Assembly: GCA_009823395.1 (NCBI GenBank)
Contig: CM020518.1
Coordinates: forward strand, 234,001-298,000
Length of the DNA stretch: 64,000 bases
Origin: Thamnaconus septentrionalis
Lineage: Eukaryota; Chordata; Actinopteri; Tetraodontiformes; Monacanthidae
Reading direction: 5' to 3'
Shown: piece by piece, positions 40,339 to 61,450 of the stretch
How positions within the stretch are numbered: position 1 is the first letter of the stretch
How the letters are laid out: every line of letters begins with the position of its first letter
Notes under the pieces: generated by a model
What the model saw: the letters and a program-made list of their open reading frames with translations, nothing else
Told to the model about the DNA's origin: nothing
Databases searched by the model: none
Program-made: the position numbers and the translations under genes

Positions 40339-40892
40339 ACAATAAGCATAGATGTACATCGATTGGCCCGGCCTTGAAAGAGGTGTTTCTGATACCAACT
40401 GCTGATAACTGAGATCACGAGTTCACTGTAGTTGGCATGGATGGCACTGTGATGGCAGGACTTCACGACTCCGTAGTGAACACAGAGGAGCTGCTGAAGT
40501 CCCCGGAGCCGAGAATCACAGCACTCAAGAGGATGACGTTTAAGGAGACCACATGCTTTTGTCTTTGTAAGAGCTTTTTGAAGCACCTGTTCAGTATTTC
40601 AGTGGAAGATGTCAGGAAAAGGAAAAAGTACAAACTGCTCCACTTCTGAGAGAGCAGCACAGATGTGAATAGTCGTCTGAAATCAAAGACAAGAGCAACA
40701 GAAAGCTGATCAGAGGGACTTAGATGCAAAACTTCCAGTGTTGTAATGAATCTGAGATGACAATGCTGTGAGTAGCCCATGGTTGCCAAGGACATTTCCA
40801 CAGCATGCAAACAATGTGAGGCCAAAACATTCCCTTCCTGCTGAAGAACGTGTCTGTCTGGCTTTCCCAGTTATGCCAGCAGGGGGACCGGT

Positions 40893-41061
40893 TGCTGAAT
40901 GAACTGCTGACACTATGCACTGTGCTTTGTGCAATAAGGTAAAGACCGCCTGCACTGTGCGTTCTATGACCAAAGCCAACCTCAATCAGAACAGTCATGA
41001 CCAGACAAGTCGCTGTTTATAGCACTAATACTCACTTTTAATTCTACTTCCTCATCTGGTT
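40893..41061 (+). repeat. Duplicated segment D, copy 1
   Basis: About 169 bp beginning TGCTGAATGAACTGCTGACA and ending CTTCCTCATCTGGTT. It recurs at 44486-44635 with few substitutions and a 20-base deletion. Confidence 0.85.
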
Positions 41062-41994
41062 TGAATTAGAGGGACTGCATAAAACACAGTCATTATACTC
41101 CATGAAAAGCAGAGATCAGCCCTTCTGATTGGCTGTCTTTTGTTAGTTTGAGAGTAATGTTCAAGTTGCCTGCAGTTCAGCCGTGTTAAACTTGATGATC
41201 TGTACCAAACTGCAATCGCTGTTCAAACGCAAGCATCTGCTTACATAAGAGTCCCGAGACTCTTTTATGGCCAGCCTGGCCAGATGCTGATAAAACACAC
41301 GGCCTTGTGCACCATGTGGCCTTGTGTTGTCAAGTGCTGCTTAATTACAACTCGTTTCTCAGACAAAGCAGCTGTGGAAAGAAGTGCTGTTCTTCTGCTA
41401 CTCTGATGCTTGTAGGAGACACCTGAGCAAAGCAGCATTCTGCCGCCCTCCTCCTTCCAAATCAAACAAATGCTTACACAGTGTCAACATTCAAGCCTTT
41501 ACAAGTGTTTACATTGTCCAAACTGAATAAAGTTTTCTTTTGTGGTTTATTTACAAGCTAATACGAGGCAGAGTTGAAGCCGATCGCACTATTTCACAGT
41601 CCAGAGTTCAACCTGGCCGCCGGAGTCGTTACTGCCAAGAGGTGTGCGTACACAATATCATTGTTAAACTAGAGTAAAATTAGTCCACCATGTTTCCAAT
41701 GAAACAAGAATGAATGAGTTGAACTGGTTGATTTCTTTATTTTCAAGCTTTTCAGTGGTGCTGTGTAAAGCTGACAAACACACTGCTGCTGGCAGAAGTC
41801 AGGCTTTATGCAAATAAAGTTACCTTGGAGACACACACGCACACACACACACACATACACAAAAAGTACACTGAACAGAGGTCTTGGCTGCTCTGGCCAA
41901 TGAAAAAGAAGATGTATTTTTTATTTCACACCTTTTTCATATCTTTTTCTTCATACAGGGCTGCTGCTCTGGCCATGTTGGCGCTCTAGTGATC

Positions 41995-41996
41995 AT

Positions 41997-42031
<35 letters not shown>

Positions 42032-42042
42032 TTCATTTATTT
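41995..42042. repeat. (TTTA)n microsatellite
   Basis: About 12 TTTA units. Confidence 0.95.
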
Positions 42043-42881
42043 TTACCCAAGGGTGGCAGCCAGTGCCCCTCCAGCAGATGGCGCCCTAGGGTACCGACCC
42101 ACTTCTTCTTCTTCTTCCTAATTCCCAGCCTCCCAGAGAAACCCAGTCGCACCCAGTCACGCAGTCACACCTTATGATTCCTGAGAAACCTGAGAATTCC
42201 CTGGAAACTCTGCACGGACTCAAAGAGAATCATCAACACCATCCCACAGTTCTCCACCCCCCCTTTTCCAAAGAAGTCTGGAAGTCCTGTCAACGTTAAC
42301 GCTTGAGGACAGGGATGGAGCCCAGCGGTCAGTGAGATTATTGCAGCCTGCAGTGCGGCTCCACTGCAGGGGCCTCCCCCTTCACTGTAGCGCCTCATAG
42401 TCACAGCTGTTGAGGATCAATTACTCCAACCACGGTGGAGAAAGACCAGGGAGACTCTCGTCAATGAGACAGGCACATCTAACAGTTGCAAAAATGAAAG
42501 ATGTTTTCAAAACTTGTGCTTTTTGCAGAAATGAAAGGATATGTTTGTATATATATCCAGAATATTGAGTGCCTTTTTATAGAGGAAATGCAGCGCTTTA
42601 AGCGTTGCAGTGCCAGTGCTGTCATTTCAAGCAGCCAGTGCTGACATGACAGCAGGGAAACACTTGTGAGGAATCAACAGGTGCGATGATGACGCATTGC
42701 GCTTCGGGAGAACGTCCCTGAATGAAACCTGTCTGGAGCCCACAGCCGTGCCCTGTGCTCCCGATTAGATGACATGACCGTGGCACTGGGTGGCACCGGG
42801 TGACACTGGGTGTGGTCTCACTCACGAGCTTTGCATCTTGTCCCCATGACAGAGATCAGCGGAGGAACCACAAGGCAAAGC

Positions 42882-51813
<8,932 letters not shown>

Positions 51814-52238
51814 CCCGGACGGGCCACAGCAGCAGGAGATGATGTCGGGTCAGGGCCCACTCGCCTGGTGGAAGACTGTGGATCCCTGCCACTGTCTTCA
51901 CCTGCCTGGACCTCTCTTAGCCAGCTAGCTCTTCGCTACATTTCAAAACACAAAGAGATTCTTTTCTGAGCTTTACCTGTGAGCAATTTTGCACTGTGCT
52001 TCTGTCAGGGAGCCAACCAAGAGAACAACACCTTGGTAAAGAGGTGCCAAGACTTCCCTTTTCATCCTTTTTCTTTTTTTTTAAATGAAATGAAATTGAA
52101 TTAAATGAATGTAGGTGCCAGAAGTTCAGGTTAGCAGCACTGTAGCCTGTAGCATCAGTCTCAGTCTCAGTCTCAGGATCCCAAATCTCATCCTCACATC
52201 TTTCTCATGTGGCTCCTGTGTCATCATCAAACACTGTA

Positions 52239-52270
52239 GATAGATAGAGAGAGAGATAGATAGATGGATG

Positions 52271-52316
<46 letters not shown>

Positions 52317-52377
52317 GATATATAGATAGAGAGATAGATGGATAGATGGATGGATAGATGGATGGATAGACAGATAG
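52239..52377. repeat. (GATA)n/(GGAT)n array
   Basis: About 140 bp of TAGA units with GGAT and GAGA variants downstream of nvd. Confidence 0.95.
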
Positions 52378-52867
52378 GTATCTCCAAAAAGCAGCTGTCA
52401 TTGATTTTCATTCCTGGATGAGGTATAGGTGCCCTTTGTGACATCACAAAGCGTTGACTCCCAGGCCTTGACATTTTAAAGCAGTGAAAGAAGGAATTTC
52501 CTCGTCCCCCTGGTGGGAGTTCACCAGCATTACACGGCGTCTATGTAAATTTTTGCATATGTGCAAGACTTCCATGTTTAAAAGAAAAATGTTTTAAACA
52601 TGTGAGTGAAAAGGCGGTGAACGGCAGCTCCATCGAGCGTCTCATTCAACCAAATGGATGTTCAAAGTAAAAGCGTCCGATGCTGAGTGCACGGCGGTGG
52701 CGGCGGCGGCCTTAATGCTCGGCAGTTATTAAAAGTTTAAAGAGGCTGGGGGGAATTGGGAGGACTCCTGGCTCAGTCAGCCGGACCAGGAGGACCATCG
52801 CAGCCTTCAGATGCAGCAGCTCGTACGCAATCAAAGCCGCGTCGACTGCGGTGTGTGCAAACTAAGG

Positions 52868-53215
52868 CTCGGGGGGCTCGGGGGCCCATATGCGGCCCAT
52901 TAAGCTTTTAAATGCGGCCCGCTGATACTTGGAGAAATGATATTAACAGTCAGTCAATCATTAAACAGATGTATATCCTCCATGTTTGCAGTGTTTCCAG
53001 AGTCATTTCAATAAAGAGCTCAACACCTGTTGGGTTGTAGGTGGTTCTGTGTGGTTCTGATTGGTTCTGAAGTGGTTCTAGGTGCTTCTAAGAGATAAAC
53101 ACTGCAGGGCTTCAAAGACACTGATTTGGTTGCAACGTTGCTTTGCTTGGTTTTCCATTGACATGAAAGCAACATGTTTTCTACATTATATCCCATGATA
53201 GATGGTTTCCTCTCA
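52868..53215 (-). mobile_element. hAT-like repeat family, diverged copy
   Basis: Has the ATGCGGCCCATT/GCGGCCCGC motif, a set of GTGGTTCTGGTT-type units ending in AGAGATAAACAC, then CAAAGACACTGAT and TTGCTTTGCTTGGTTTTCCATTGACAT. This is the same order as the 58.3-59.0 kb copy. Confidence 0.65.
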
Positions 53216-53588
53216 CCGGTCAACAGTTTGCCCACCCGGGTCTAGAGACTGTTGTGGTGTTGTCAGACTGACTGATGGGACCGATGGTTGCGTTGACCGA
53301 TGACGGTGGTACAAAGCTCCAGCGAGGGCCGGAGCGGCAGCCAGAGTCCAGGAACAGTTTCATCGTCAGTGGTGAAGAAATAAAAAGGCGCCGCCGCTCC
53401 TTCCTCACCTCATCTTCTTTTTATTTTTCTGCGTTCAGCATTTTGTCCCCAAAGCCACTGTGAGTCATTTCAAAGACGTTGACGCTGCCCTTCCAGGTTA
53501 CACAACCAGGGGGCAGCGCAATTCCCAGCCCAGTGGACGTTCAAGGGACACTTTCCATACTGAATGGACACTGATCTATCATTAGCAG

Positions 53589-53590
<2 letters not shown>

Positions 53591-53630
<40 letters not shown>
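53591..53630. repeat. (TA)n microsatellite
   Basis: About 20 TA units. Confidence 0.95.
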
Positions 53631-53634
<4 letters not shown>

Positions 53635-53989
53635 ACGTTTTACCCCTTTAGAGACACATGTTGAAACGTTGTTCTGCTTCAGACAAGCGACATGCAGAGG
53701 GAATTATTGACCCAGATATAGAAAAACTGTGTATTTTTATATCTTCTTGTTTTCCACTTTATGCAAGAATGAATCCATCCAACTGATGACAGGCGACTTT
53801 TTAAAAGTGTGGCTGCAAATGAGAAAGAAATGCAATGCGAGGATTTTGAATCGTGTGTTGGTTTGTTTGTTTTCCTTTGCCTGTAAACATGGCAGCGACT
53901 GTTTTACTACCAGCCGGCGCTTCAATGATGCGGAGACTGAAGATTAGATCAGGACCTTTTACCACTGTGTTTACAGTAAGCTTAGCCTT

Positions 53990-54024
<35 letters not shown>

Positions 54025-54327
54025 ACCCCTGTTTAAACCTCCAGCCAGTCAAACAAGCAGCCATCAGAGACTTATTAGCGCAGCAGGACGCTTGAATAAT
54101 AGATGAAGCTTCTCTTCTCGCCCCTCCACACGTGATTCCATGATGCATTCTTTTCCCCTGCGCTCTTCCCACTGTTGTGATGTGCGCCAGAAACACAATA
54201 GCTCCGCGTGCGTGGCTGTGATGTGGTTGCTCTTGCTTTTGCTCATTTTTCACCTGCAGAACTGCTGAGAAAAGCTTTGTGTAGCGCTGAAAATCATCTT
54301 CAGGGCCAGTTCAATGGAGGATGGCTG

Positions 54328-54384
54328 GAACGCTGGTGGGAACGCTGGGGGGAATGCTGGTGGGAACGCTGGTGGGAACGCCAG
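54328..54384. repeat. 12-bp minisatellite before the RING gene
   Basis: Four to five copies of a ggaacgctggtg-type unit ending about 50 bp before the chosen start codon. Confidence 0.85.
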
Positions 54385-54434
54385 CGTTCGACAAGCAAGG
54401 AAACAGTTTTTCAGCGCGTGTTTTTCGACGGACG

Positions 54435-54872
54435 ATGGCCGAGGAGACGAGCGCTGGCGGAGCAGCGGAGCAGGAGCAGCAGCTGTTGGGTCCAGCAGAA
54501 CCCCAGGATCTCCCAGAATGCCCCATCTGCAGCGAGGCCTTGGAGCCGCAGCAGCGTCCCGCCATGCTGCCGGGCTGCGGCCACACGCTCTGCCGCCGCT
54601 GCCTGCTCGCCATAGCGAGGCAGGAGGAGCTGCTGCGCTGCCCCTTCTGCAGGAGGACCACCAACCTCAGGTTGGACCACCTAGACGTCCCCATCACCAT
54701 CACCAGCCCAGAGCCGGGGGCCCACTCCGCCTCGCTGCTCCACAAGCTGCTGGGCTGCTGCGTGGACGCCCCCCCCTGGACGCTGAAAGGACTGCGGGTG
54801 ATTCTGCTGTTGCTGCTGCTCGGCTGCCTCCTCTACGTGATCGTCCCCGTCCTGGTGCTCGTGCTGTCCTAG
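54435..54872 (+). CDS. Small membrane-anchored RING-type E3 ligase, family uncertain
   Basis: A single-exon frame of 145 residues from MAEETSAGG. A C3HC4 RING occupies about residues 33-79: CPIC, then GCGH, LCRRC and CPFC, with ELL between. The last about 25 residues are a hydrophobic leucine/valine segment ending at the stop, so the protein is probably tail-anchored with the RING in the cytosol. RING plus C-terminal membrane anchor recalls RNF152/RNF183/RNF186/RNF223-type ligases, but it is shorter than those I know and I cannot assign an orthologue. An in-frame ATG at 54321 would add 38 residues, but these are encoded by a GGAACGCTGGTG minisatellite, so I prefer 54435. Confidence 0.7.
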   Translation: MAEETSAGGAAEQEQQLLGPAEPQDLPECPICSEALEPQQRPAMLPGCGHTLCRRCLLAIARQEELLRCPFCRRTTNLRLDHLDVPITITSPEPGAHSASLLHKLLGCCVDAPPWTLKGLRVILLLLLLGCLLYVIVPVLVLVLS

Positions 54873-55064
54873 ACCACCAGGACTGCTTCCTCCTTCCTCT
54901 TCTTCTTCTACTGAGCTCACTGCAACACTGCTCTGTGAAGGTTCTCAGGCATCCAGGTGGTCTTCAAGAAGTGATGCCTTCCATCAAGGGAACCCAAGCA
55001 CTCACATGATGAGAAGAAGGAGCCCCTGACCTTCATCCTCCCCCAACCCTAAGCCTAAACCTAA

Positions 55065-55290
55065 GCCAGAGGTGGGCAAACTGACTGCTGGGGCCACACT
55101 GGGTTCTACAGTGTGGGGGGGGGTAGCGGAGCAGCAGCAGATGGATGCAGTGTTCTGGTGAGCCACCTCATAGGAGGAAACAATCTATCCTGGGATATCA
55201 TGGAGAAGACATGTTGCTGTAATGTCAATGGAAAATGAAGCAAAGCAAAGTTGCAACCAAATCAGTGTCTTTGAAGCCCCACCAGGGTGT
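55065..55290 (+). mobile_element. hAT-like non-autonomous repeat, copy 2
   Basis: Begins CAGAGGTGGGCAAACTG and contains GCGGAGCAGCAGCAG, CCACCTCATAGGAGGAAACAA and TATCCTGGGATATCATGGAG. It ends GTGTCTTTGAAGCCCC. It is the best-preserved plus-orientation copy of the family. Confidence 0.7.
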
Positions 55291-55433
55291 CCATATATAT
55301 ATAAAATGATCTACATTTCATTATTACTCATTATTAATTGTGATATGTGTACATACATCATTTTGTTTTTGATTTGTCGCTCCAGAGAAGTGAAGCTTTG
55401 GGGTTGGACCAAAAACTCCACTGCTGTGTTGCC

Positions 55434-55581
55434 AGCACTCTCCTGCTTCCTGTTAGCACTCTCCTGCTTCCTGTTAGCACTCTCCTACTTCCTGTTAGCA
55501 CTCTCCTGCTTCCTGTTATCACTCTCCTACTTCCTGTTAGCACTCTCCTACTTCCTGTTAGCACTCTCCTACTTCCTGTTA
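55434..55581. repeat. 21-bp minisatellite
   Basis: Seven tandem copies of cactctcctgcttcctgttag with C/A alternation at one site. Confidence 0.95.
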
Positions 55582-56340
55582 GATCAGCACAGAATCCCCT
55601 GCAACATTGTCTTGGCGATAAAAAGATTCTTAAAAAAACCAAAACCCACAACATTGTTTGTTCTTCTTCGGTGGTGCCCATCTGTGACGCCACCCAACAA
55701 ATGATGCATCATTTATGTCCCCTTCATCTGTTCAAAGGGGGGAATTCAAAGAACGGTGATGAAAAGTGGAAGAGGGGAGTCGTCCGTTTGTTCCTCTTCA
55801 TGTTTTATAATGAATGAATGAACCTTTGATTGTGTCACTGCGAAGCTGTGCGGCTCAACTGACGGTGAAACATTAAAGCAGTGAGAGCAGTGAGTGTTCA
55901 GACTGTGTGTCCTGCCAGTTCCATCCCTTCGTGATGTCACCCAGCTGCCTCTCAACACCACATCAACCAGCTCGGCTCTTCCTTTTTCAGATGCTTCTTA
56001 ACTCTCTCTTGACTGAGCGGAAGAAGAACCTCCTCAATTAGAGGAGCTCCACCCCCAGCCCAGAGCCCCCCCCCCCTCTCTATGTCTGAAGTGATCCATC
56101 TTGATTGCCCCTCGTCACCGTCACATTCCCGGAGCTCCCGCCAGGCTCCTCAGCGTTCCGGCTCTCAGGCTGCTGGAGCTGCTGTTGTTCTCCTCCGCAT
56201 GAATACTTCAGGCTGGGAGGAAGAGGAGGAGGAGGAGGAGGACGAGGACGGAGCGTGTGGATAATTCATGGCAGGACTTGACACGACATGAGAAACACAT
56301 CACACATCCATCCATCCATCTGCACAGCAGCCGTCCAGCC

Positions 56341-56445
56341 ACTCTCCAGACCCTCCAGACCCTCCAGACACTCCAGTCTCCAGACCCTCCAGACTCTCCA
56401 GACCCTCCAGACTCTCCAGACTCTCCAGACCCTCCAGACTCTGCT
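56341..56445. repeat. CTCCAGACC minisatellite
   Basis: About 11 copies of a 9-base unit ctccagacc/ctccagact. Confidence 0.95.
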
Positions 56446-56641
56446 CTGCTCTGCTCCAGCTGGCGGGACGCAACCTCTTTCTTCCCGTGGACAAAACACC
56501 CGGGATGCGTTGACAGGCGGCAGTGCGTCTCTTGTGCCACTGAAACTTCCTAATGTTTAGATGAGGGTGGAAGCAGCGGAGCAGCAGATGCTACGTGATG
56601 CTAATCTCTCTATAGATTGTGACACCCGCTGCACATCTGGC

Positions 56642-56642
56642 C

Positions 56643-56686
<44 letters not shown>

Positions 56687-56740
56687 TTCTTCTTCTTCTT
56701 CTTCTCCTCTCTTCCTCCTCCTTCTCCTCCTCCTCCTTCA
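56642..56740. repeat. (TTC)n microsatellite
   Basis: About 100 bp of TTC with a few TCC units, a polypurine/polypyrimidine tract. Confidence 0.95.
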
Positions 56741-57854
56741 ATAATGTCAGGTTGTTTGAAGCCATTGTTAATGTGTGAACCCGGACTTTAACAACTGGTT
56801 GATGTGTTTGTGTTTGTGACCTGAACAGTGGAAAGAATTCCTGCTAAAAGGGGCTCGGCCAGTAGTTCCTTCCATCGTTGCCTCCTTGCTGCAGGTCTTT
56901 GCATTGTTTCTCTGTATTTCAGATGTCCCACAGCTCCGCTGCTTCTTCCTTCCCTTCTTGTCCCCACGGTGGCCCACTAGTCCAGGTCCTTCCCACTTCC
57001 AGTCCACAGTTTGCTCTCCACTCAGCTCTCCATCAACCAACCTGTGAGCACAGGTGTATCAGGTCTGCAGTCAAGCCAGTGCCCGTGGTCTCTCGGCTCT
57101 TCTTCACTTGATCGGATATTTCCCTCCTTCCCTCCACCACGGTGTTTCGTGGCTGGAGGACGAGGCCTTCAAAGGTTTGGAATTGTGGTTTTGTTGGCGC
57201 TCAACAAGTCCTGGTGCGGCTCAACGTGCGCTCGCAGCCTCTGTTAGCATAACTAGCGCTGAGCGCTCACTGGCCGTGTTTAACAATCGTGCAGTCTGCT
57301 CGCCCTCGCACGCCTTTATACTCCTCCATGTGTTTTACACATCATGCACACGCCGCTGCATTAGTGCGTTAGCGCGTTCGCCAACACGCTTCAGCGGCTG
57401 CAACACGGCTGGATAAAGTGCTGCAGTGTGATTGGCCACAGCAGCGGCTACAGCCACTGCACTCCTGGATGATGATGATGATGATGATGATGAGCACCGA
57501 CGTCGTCTCTTAGAGAGAATCAGCGTCAGTGAAGGAGGCGATTTAAAAGCTGCGTGTGGAACATATGCCTCGTTAATTATCATGTAGTGTTTGTCCTCCT
57601 TGTTGAGAGGAAGAAAAACTCCCCTCATGGAATGACTGTGAGGTGGATCGTCTTCCCAGGCACTGCAACGTGTACTAGGAAATTAAACACGCCATCCAGC
57701 CGATGCATCGTTCCTTCAGCAGTATCCAAAATCAATTTAAAAAGTCAAAATACATGAGGTAACAATAAAAAATGGGAAAAGATGCAGACGTGGGTTATAT
57801 ATCAGATCCAATCTTCACTGTGTGTGCATTTTTTCCAAAGTCAATTTTCATCCT

Positions 57855-57990
57855 AAACCAGGCCTGGGCAAACTCCAGCCTGGGTTTCATATGCGGACCA
57901 TTGACTTTGCTTTGCTTCATTTTACATTGACATTAAAGCAACATTATATCCCATGATAGACTGTTTCCTCCTATGAGGCGGCTCACCAAA
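57855..57990 (-). mobile_element. hAT-like non-autonomous repeat, inverted copy 3
   Basis: Begins with CAGGCCTGGGCAAACTCCAGCC and carries the inverted body (GACATTAAAGCAACATTATATCCC, TTTCCTCCTATGAGGCGGCTCACC). Both the end and the body are recognisable. Confidence 0.65.
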
Positions 57991-58164
57991 GTTGTAGTTG
58001 CAGTTTTTGTGAAGAGCAGATTTGAAGTGAAGCCACCTTCCTTCCACTGCACTGAAAACCAAAACCAGGTCAAGGTTTCCCTGCATTGCAGTAGCACCAA
58101 TTTCATATGTACAAGCGTGTCCTATAAAAGGCCATTGTGGTGAGTGTGTGAGTCCCAAGGTCCA

Positions 58165-58175
58165 ACGGCGGCAGC

Positions 58176-58228
<53 letters not shown>

Positions 58229-58240
58229 ATGATGATAGTG
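58165..58240. repeat. (CTG)n then (ATG)n
   Basis: About 14 CTG units followed by six GAT units. Confidence 0.95.
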
Positions 58241-58316
58241 AAATAAAAGATAAGGCTGGGATCCCATGAAACAATGTTGAAGTGACACGGTTCCGTTGGG
58301 GCAACTGGACCTGTTC

Positions 58317-58810
58317 TGATTCTGGATGGTTGTAAGTGGTTCTGGGTGGTTCTAAGAGCTAAACACCCTGGTGGTCTAGGGTGGTTCTAGATGGTTCTAG
58401 ATGGTTCTAGGAGGTTCTGGGTGGTTCTGGGTGGTTCTAAGAGCTAAACACCCTGGTGGTCTAGGGTGGTTCTAGATGGTTCTAGATGGTTCTAGGAGGT
58501 TCTGGGTGGTTCTGGGTGGTTCTAAGAGCTAAACACCCTGGTGGTCGAGGGTGGTTCTAGATGGTTCTAGGTGGTTCTGGGTGGTTCTGGGTGGTTCTAA
58601 GAGCTAAACACCCTGGTGGTCTAGGGTGGTTCTAGATGGTTCTAGATGGTTCTAGGAGGTTCTGGGTGGTTCTGGGTGGTTCTAAGAGCTAAACACCCTG
58701 GTGGTCTAGGGTGGTTCTAGATGGTTCTAGATGGTTGTAGGAGGTTCTAGGAGGTTCTAGGAGGTTCTGGGTGGTTCTGGGTGGTTCTGGGTGGTTCTAA
58801 GAGCTGAACA
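58317..58810. repeat. About 84-bp satellite array of GGTTCTGGGTGGTTCTA units
   Basis: Five to six higher-order copies, each made of 10-11-base sub-units ggttctaga(t) and ggttctgggt and closed by aagagctaaacaccctggtgg. It is embedded in a hAT-like repeat that continues at 58800-59010. Confidence 0.95.
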
Positions 58811-59010
58811 CCCTGGTGGGGCTTCCAAGACACTGATGTGGTTGCAGCTTTGCTTTGCTTCATTTTCCATTGACATTACAGCAACATGTTTTCTCCATGA
58901 TATCCCAGGATAGATTGTTTCCTCCTATGAGGTGGCTCACCAGAACTCTCCATCCATCTGCTGCTGCTCCGCTACCCCCCTCTGGCACACTGTAGAACCC
59001 AGTCAAACAG
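58800..59010 (-). mobile_element. hAT-like non-autonomous repeat, inverted copy 4
   Basis: Reads GGGGCTTCCAAGACACTGAT, CTTTGCTTTGCTTCATTTTCC, CATGATATCCCAGGATAGATTG and CTCCTATGAGGTGGCTCACC. This is the reverse complement of the 55.1 kb copy. Confidence 0.7.
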
Positions 59011-60004
59011 CTGGCCCTCCCGGTCTAAACACTAAGTGAGCAGCCATTGCGTCAAACTAGCGAGAAAACGTTTGGAACTGAGCCTGGGCTGCTTTAGAAC
59101 CGGCCCGGCAGACTGGGCCAGCGTGTGTCTCCTGGCTCAGCCAGTAGCGTGTGGGCGGAACATGGATGTGCATTACTTCTGTGTGGGCGAGTGAACTCCA
59201 AGTGCGAACTCTGAGAGTGCGCTCGTGAGCAATGAGCGTGTGTGTGTGTGCATGCACGAGTGCGAGTCCCGGCCGAGCGCCACGCAAGTGTGTTGTGTAG
59301 CTGCAGTGATGCCAGTTTTTGAGCCTCGGCACATTTTTCACATCAAAATCCTGTGGCACACCAAGCAAGCAAGCACAAGTATTTTAAACCAAATGATGGC
59401 AATATAGTATCTTCTGTGATTTATACTGGACCTGTTTTACGGTGGCCAGCATGGGCCAAACACAGTACCACTGCCTAATGCACCTTTGTTGGCGAAAACA
59501 GCTGCATGTGTGGAAACGATGCAAATTCACAAACACGAGTCCACACAAGAGGATCCTGGTGCCAACGGAAACCTGATCCCTGCTCTCACAGCTGAGGTCC
59601 TGGAGGAAACACTCACTCCACGTTGGAACGTTATGACTATGTTATTATTTCTTTAGACCAGTGAAGTGACGCTGGATCTTTTTTCACAGTGGTGTAAAAA
59701 CTCCACCCTACAGTGTGATGGAGCAAATCTTCGCTGTGTCAGTTTCACCATCTTTAGTTTCAGCACTTGAATTGTTCCTACCCTACGCCCCCCCCACCCC
59801 GACTCTCTGCCCCTCCCCCATGGCAAACGAGCAGCTAACTGCTTACATAAGCACAGCAGCAGCAGCAGCAGATTGGCTGCGGCTCGTATTGACGTGCGAG
59901 CCGTTGAAGAATGGGCAGCGGCTCCGTCAACTCATTTAATCAGAGTCACGGCCGTCCAATGAGTGGCCCCGTGGCGGTGGTGGTGGTGGTGGGGGGGGTC
60001 ATTC

Positions 60005-60007
<3 letters not shown>

Positions 60008-60040
<33 letters not shown>
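60008..60040. repeat. (CAG)n microsatellite
   Basis: About 11 CAG units in a GC-rich block; a (GGC)n run follows at 60193-60213. Confidence 0.95.
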
Positions 60041-60041
<1 letters not shown>

Positions 60042-61193
60042 GTGGAGTGTGACAGTGGGCCGCAGCAGAGCCATTTGTTCCTCTGGATGCCGTCGCAGCT
60101 GATTCATGCAGCGGCTGCGCTGGTCTGCGCGGCTCACACTGCTAACTGCCGTGCTAAATACTTTACACCTCGGAGCGCAGGCACAGCTTAGCGGCGGCGG
60201 CGGCGGCGGCGGCAGGATGAGCGTGGTGGCGAACACAGTGAATTCCGCTCAGGTGGTTTCAGAGCGGCGTGTTGTGCAGCTGGAGAACACACTGCTGGCT
60301 GACAATAGCAGGAGGATATACAGCGACTCAGCAGTGAGGTCAGAGGTCACAGAGCTTACTGTTCAATGCAATACCAAGTCCATAAAGTATCATAAATATT
60401 GACACCCAAGGAAACGAGACCTCAGTGTTGCACATTTCTCTGACGGACCTTCATAGTCTTTCAAGAACCAAAGTCGATTCTTCACTTCAATGAAACATTC
60501 AAGCCGTCCTATTTCATTTGTATTGAATCAACAATGATATCATCTAGTTGACCTTCTCATCACTGTGGCTAGATGTCATCTTCACTCTTCAAACACTGAT
60601 CACCAACGCAACGAGCAAATGTTCTTGCTTTCTAAAGCTGTATTGACGTCTCTGAGACGACATCAGGCAGTTTGGAGCTGGTGGCAAAGTTGAGTGGAGC
60701 CTGACTGGCTGCATTTTAGCCTGAATTGTTCCGTTTTTTTGGGAAGGTGAGGAGGGCGCTGCAGCCAGCACGCGACAAGCTGTTGATTTCTGGCACCATG
60801 CGACTAATGTATCAGCACCTAGAAACACAGAGGTGGTGACTGTTGGCAGAGTGGGGAGGGGCTTCAGAGCCCCCAGAGAGAGTTGACATTTTTCAGCTTT
60901 TGTTGATACGAGCAGCGGAGATGAGCACACAAGACTGAACCTGGCAGGGAAGAACATTTTTTGAAGATCACCCAATAATGAGGGTAAAATAGCTAGACCA
61001 GAGCCAAGATGAACGCTGCTTCTTGGTGATGAAACATCTGGTGGTGCCACATCCCTTCATAAAGGATCCATCCTGACGTCTCTCGCTGTGTGTTTGCCGA
61101 CCGCCGTTGCCTCGGCGCAACTTGTCTGTGCGCTCGCGTGCGTTGCAACAACAAGGAAGAGAAAAGAGAAGTCCTGTTTCCACGGTAACCAGG

Positions 61194-61194
<1 letters not shown>

Positions 61195-61232
<38 letters not shown>
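61195..61232. repeat. (CTG)n microsatellite
   Basis: About 12 CTG units. Confidence 0.95.
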
Positions 61233-61233
<1 letters not shown>

Positions 61234-61329
61234 GCTGCCTTGCTGCACCCAGAGATGCTTCAAACTATCAACTCTCCGTCTGTCCCTCTGCCCTCAGCAG
61301 GTGTCGCTGGAGTTCATGGGCAGAATCCA

Positions 61330-61450
61330 ATCACAGGTAGCGTTGTAGCCCAGATGGCAGCAACCAACCCAGACCAAGACCTTCTCCAGACTGAGAGTAG
61401 CGAGATCCAGACCAGACCAAAACTACAGACATCAATTCAATCAATTCAAG
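61330..61450 (-). mobile_element. GGTCTGGTCTTGGTCT repeat, inverted copy
   Basis: Reverse complement of the POMK-intron repeat: GTTGTAGCCCAGATGG, CCAACCCAGACCAAGACC and CGAGATCCAGACCAGACC. Confidence 0.5.

Larger units (their letters stand above)
40339..42845. other. Intergenic region, cel.2 to neverland
   Basis: Holds one copy of a dispersed/duplicated segment (40893-41061), a CA run near 41828-41852, a (TTTA)n run at 41995-42042 and CTTCTTCTT near 42103. No recognisable exon was seen; the short frames at 40437-40649 and 40463-40825 are not similar to anything I know. Confidence 0.5.
51814..54434. other. nvd 3' flank and intergenic repeats
   Basis: Contains the nvd 3' UTR, a GATA array (52239-52377), a GGC run near 52695 and a hAT-like repeat region (52868-53215). 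Also present are a TA run (53591-53630) and a GT run near 53993-54022. A 12-base repeat of GGAACGCTGGTG type (54328-54380) precedes the RING gene. Confidence 0.55.

Noticed and set aside
40437..40649. 70-codon frame after cel.2 ending in a lysine-rich tail
   Set aside because: No similarity recognised and no neighbouring exon; probably chance or transposon debris.
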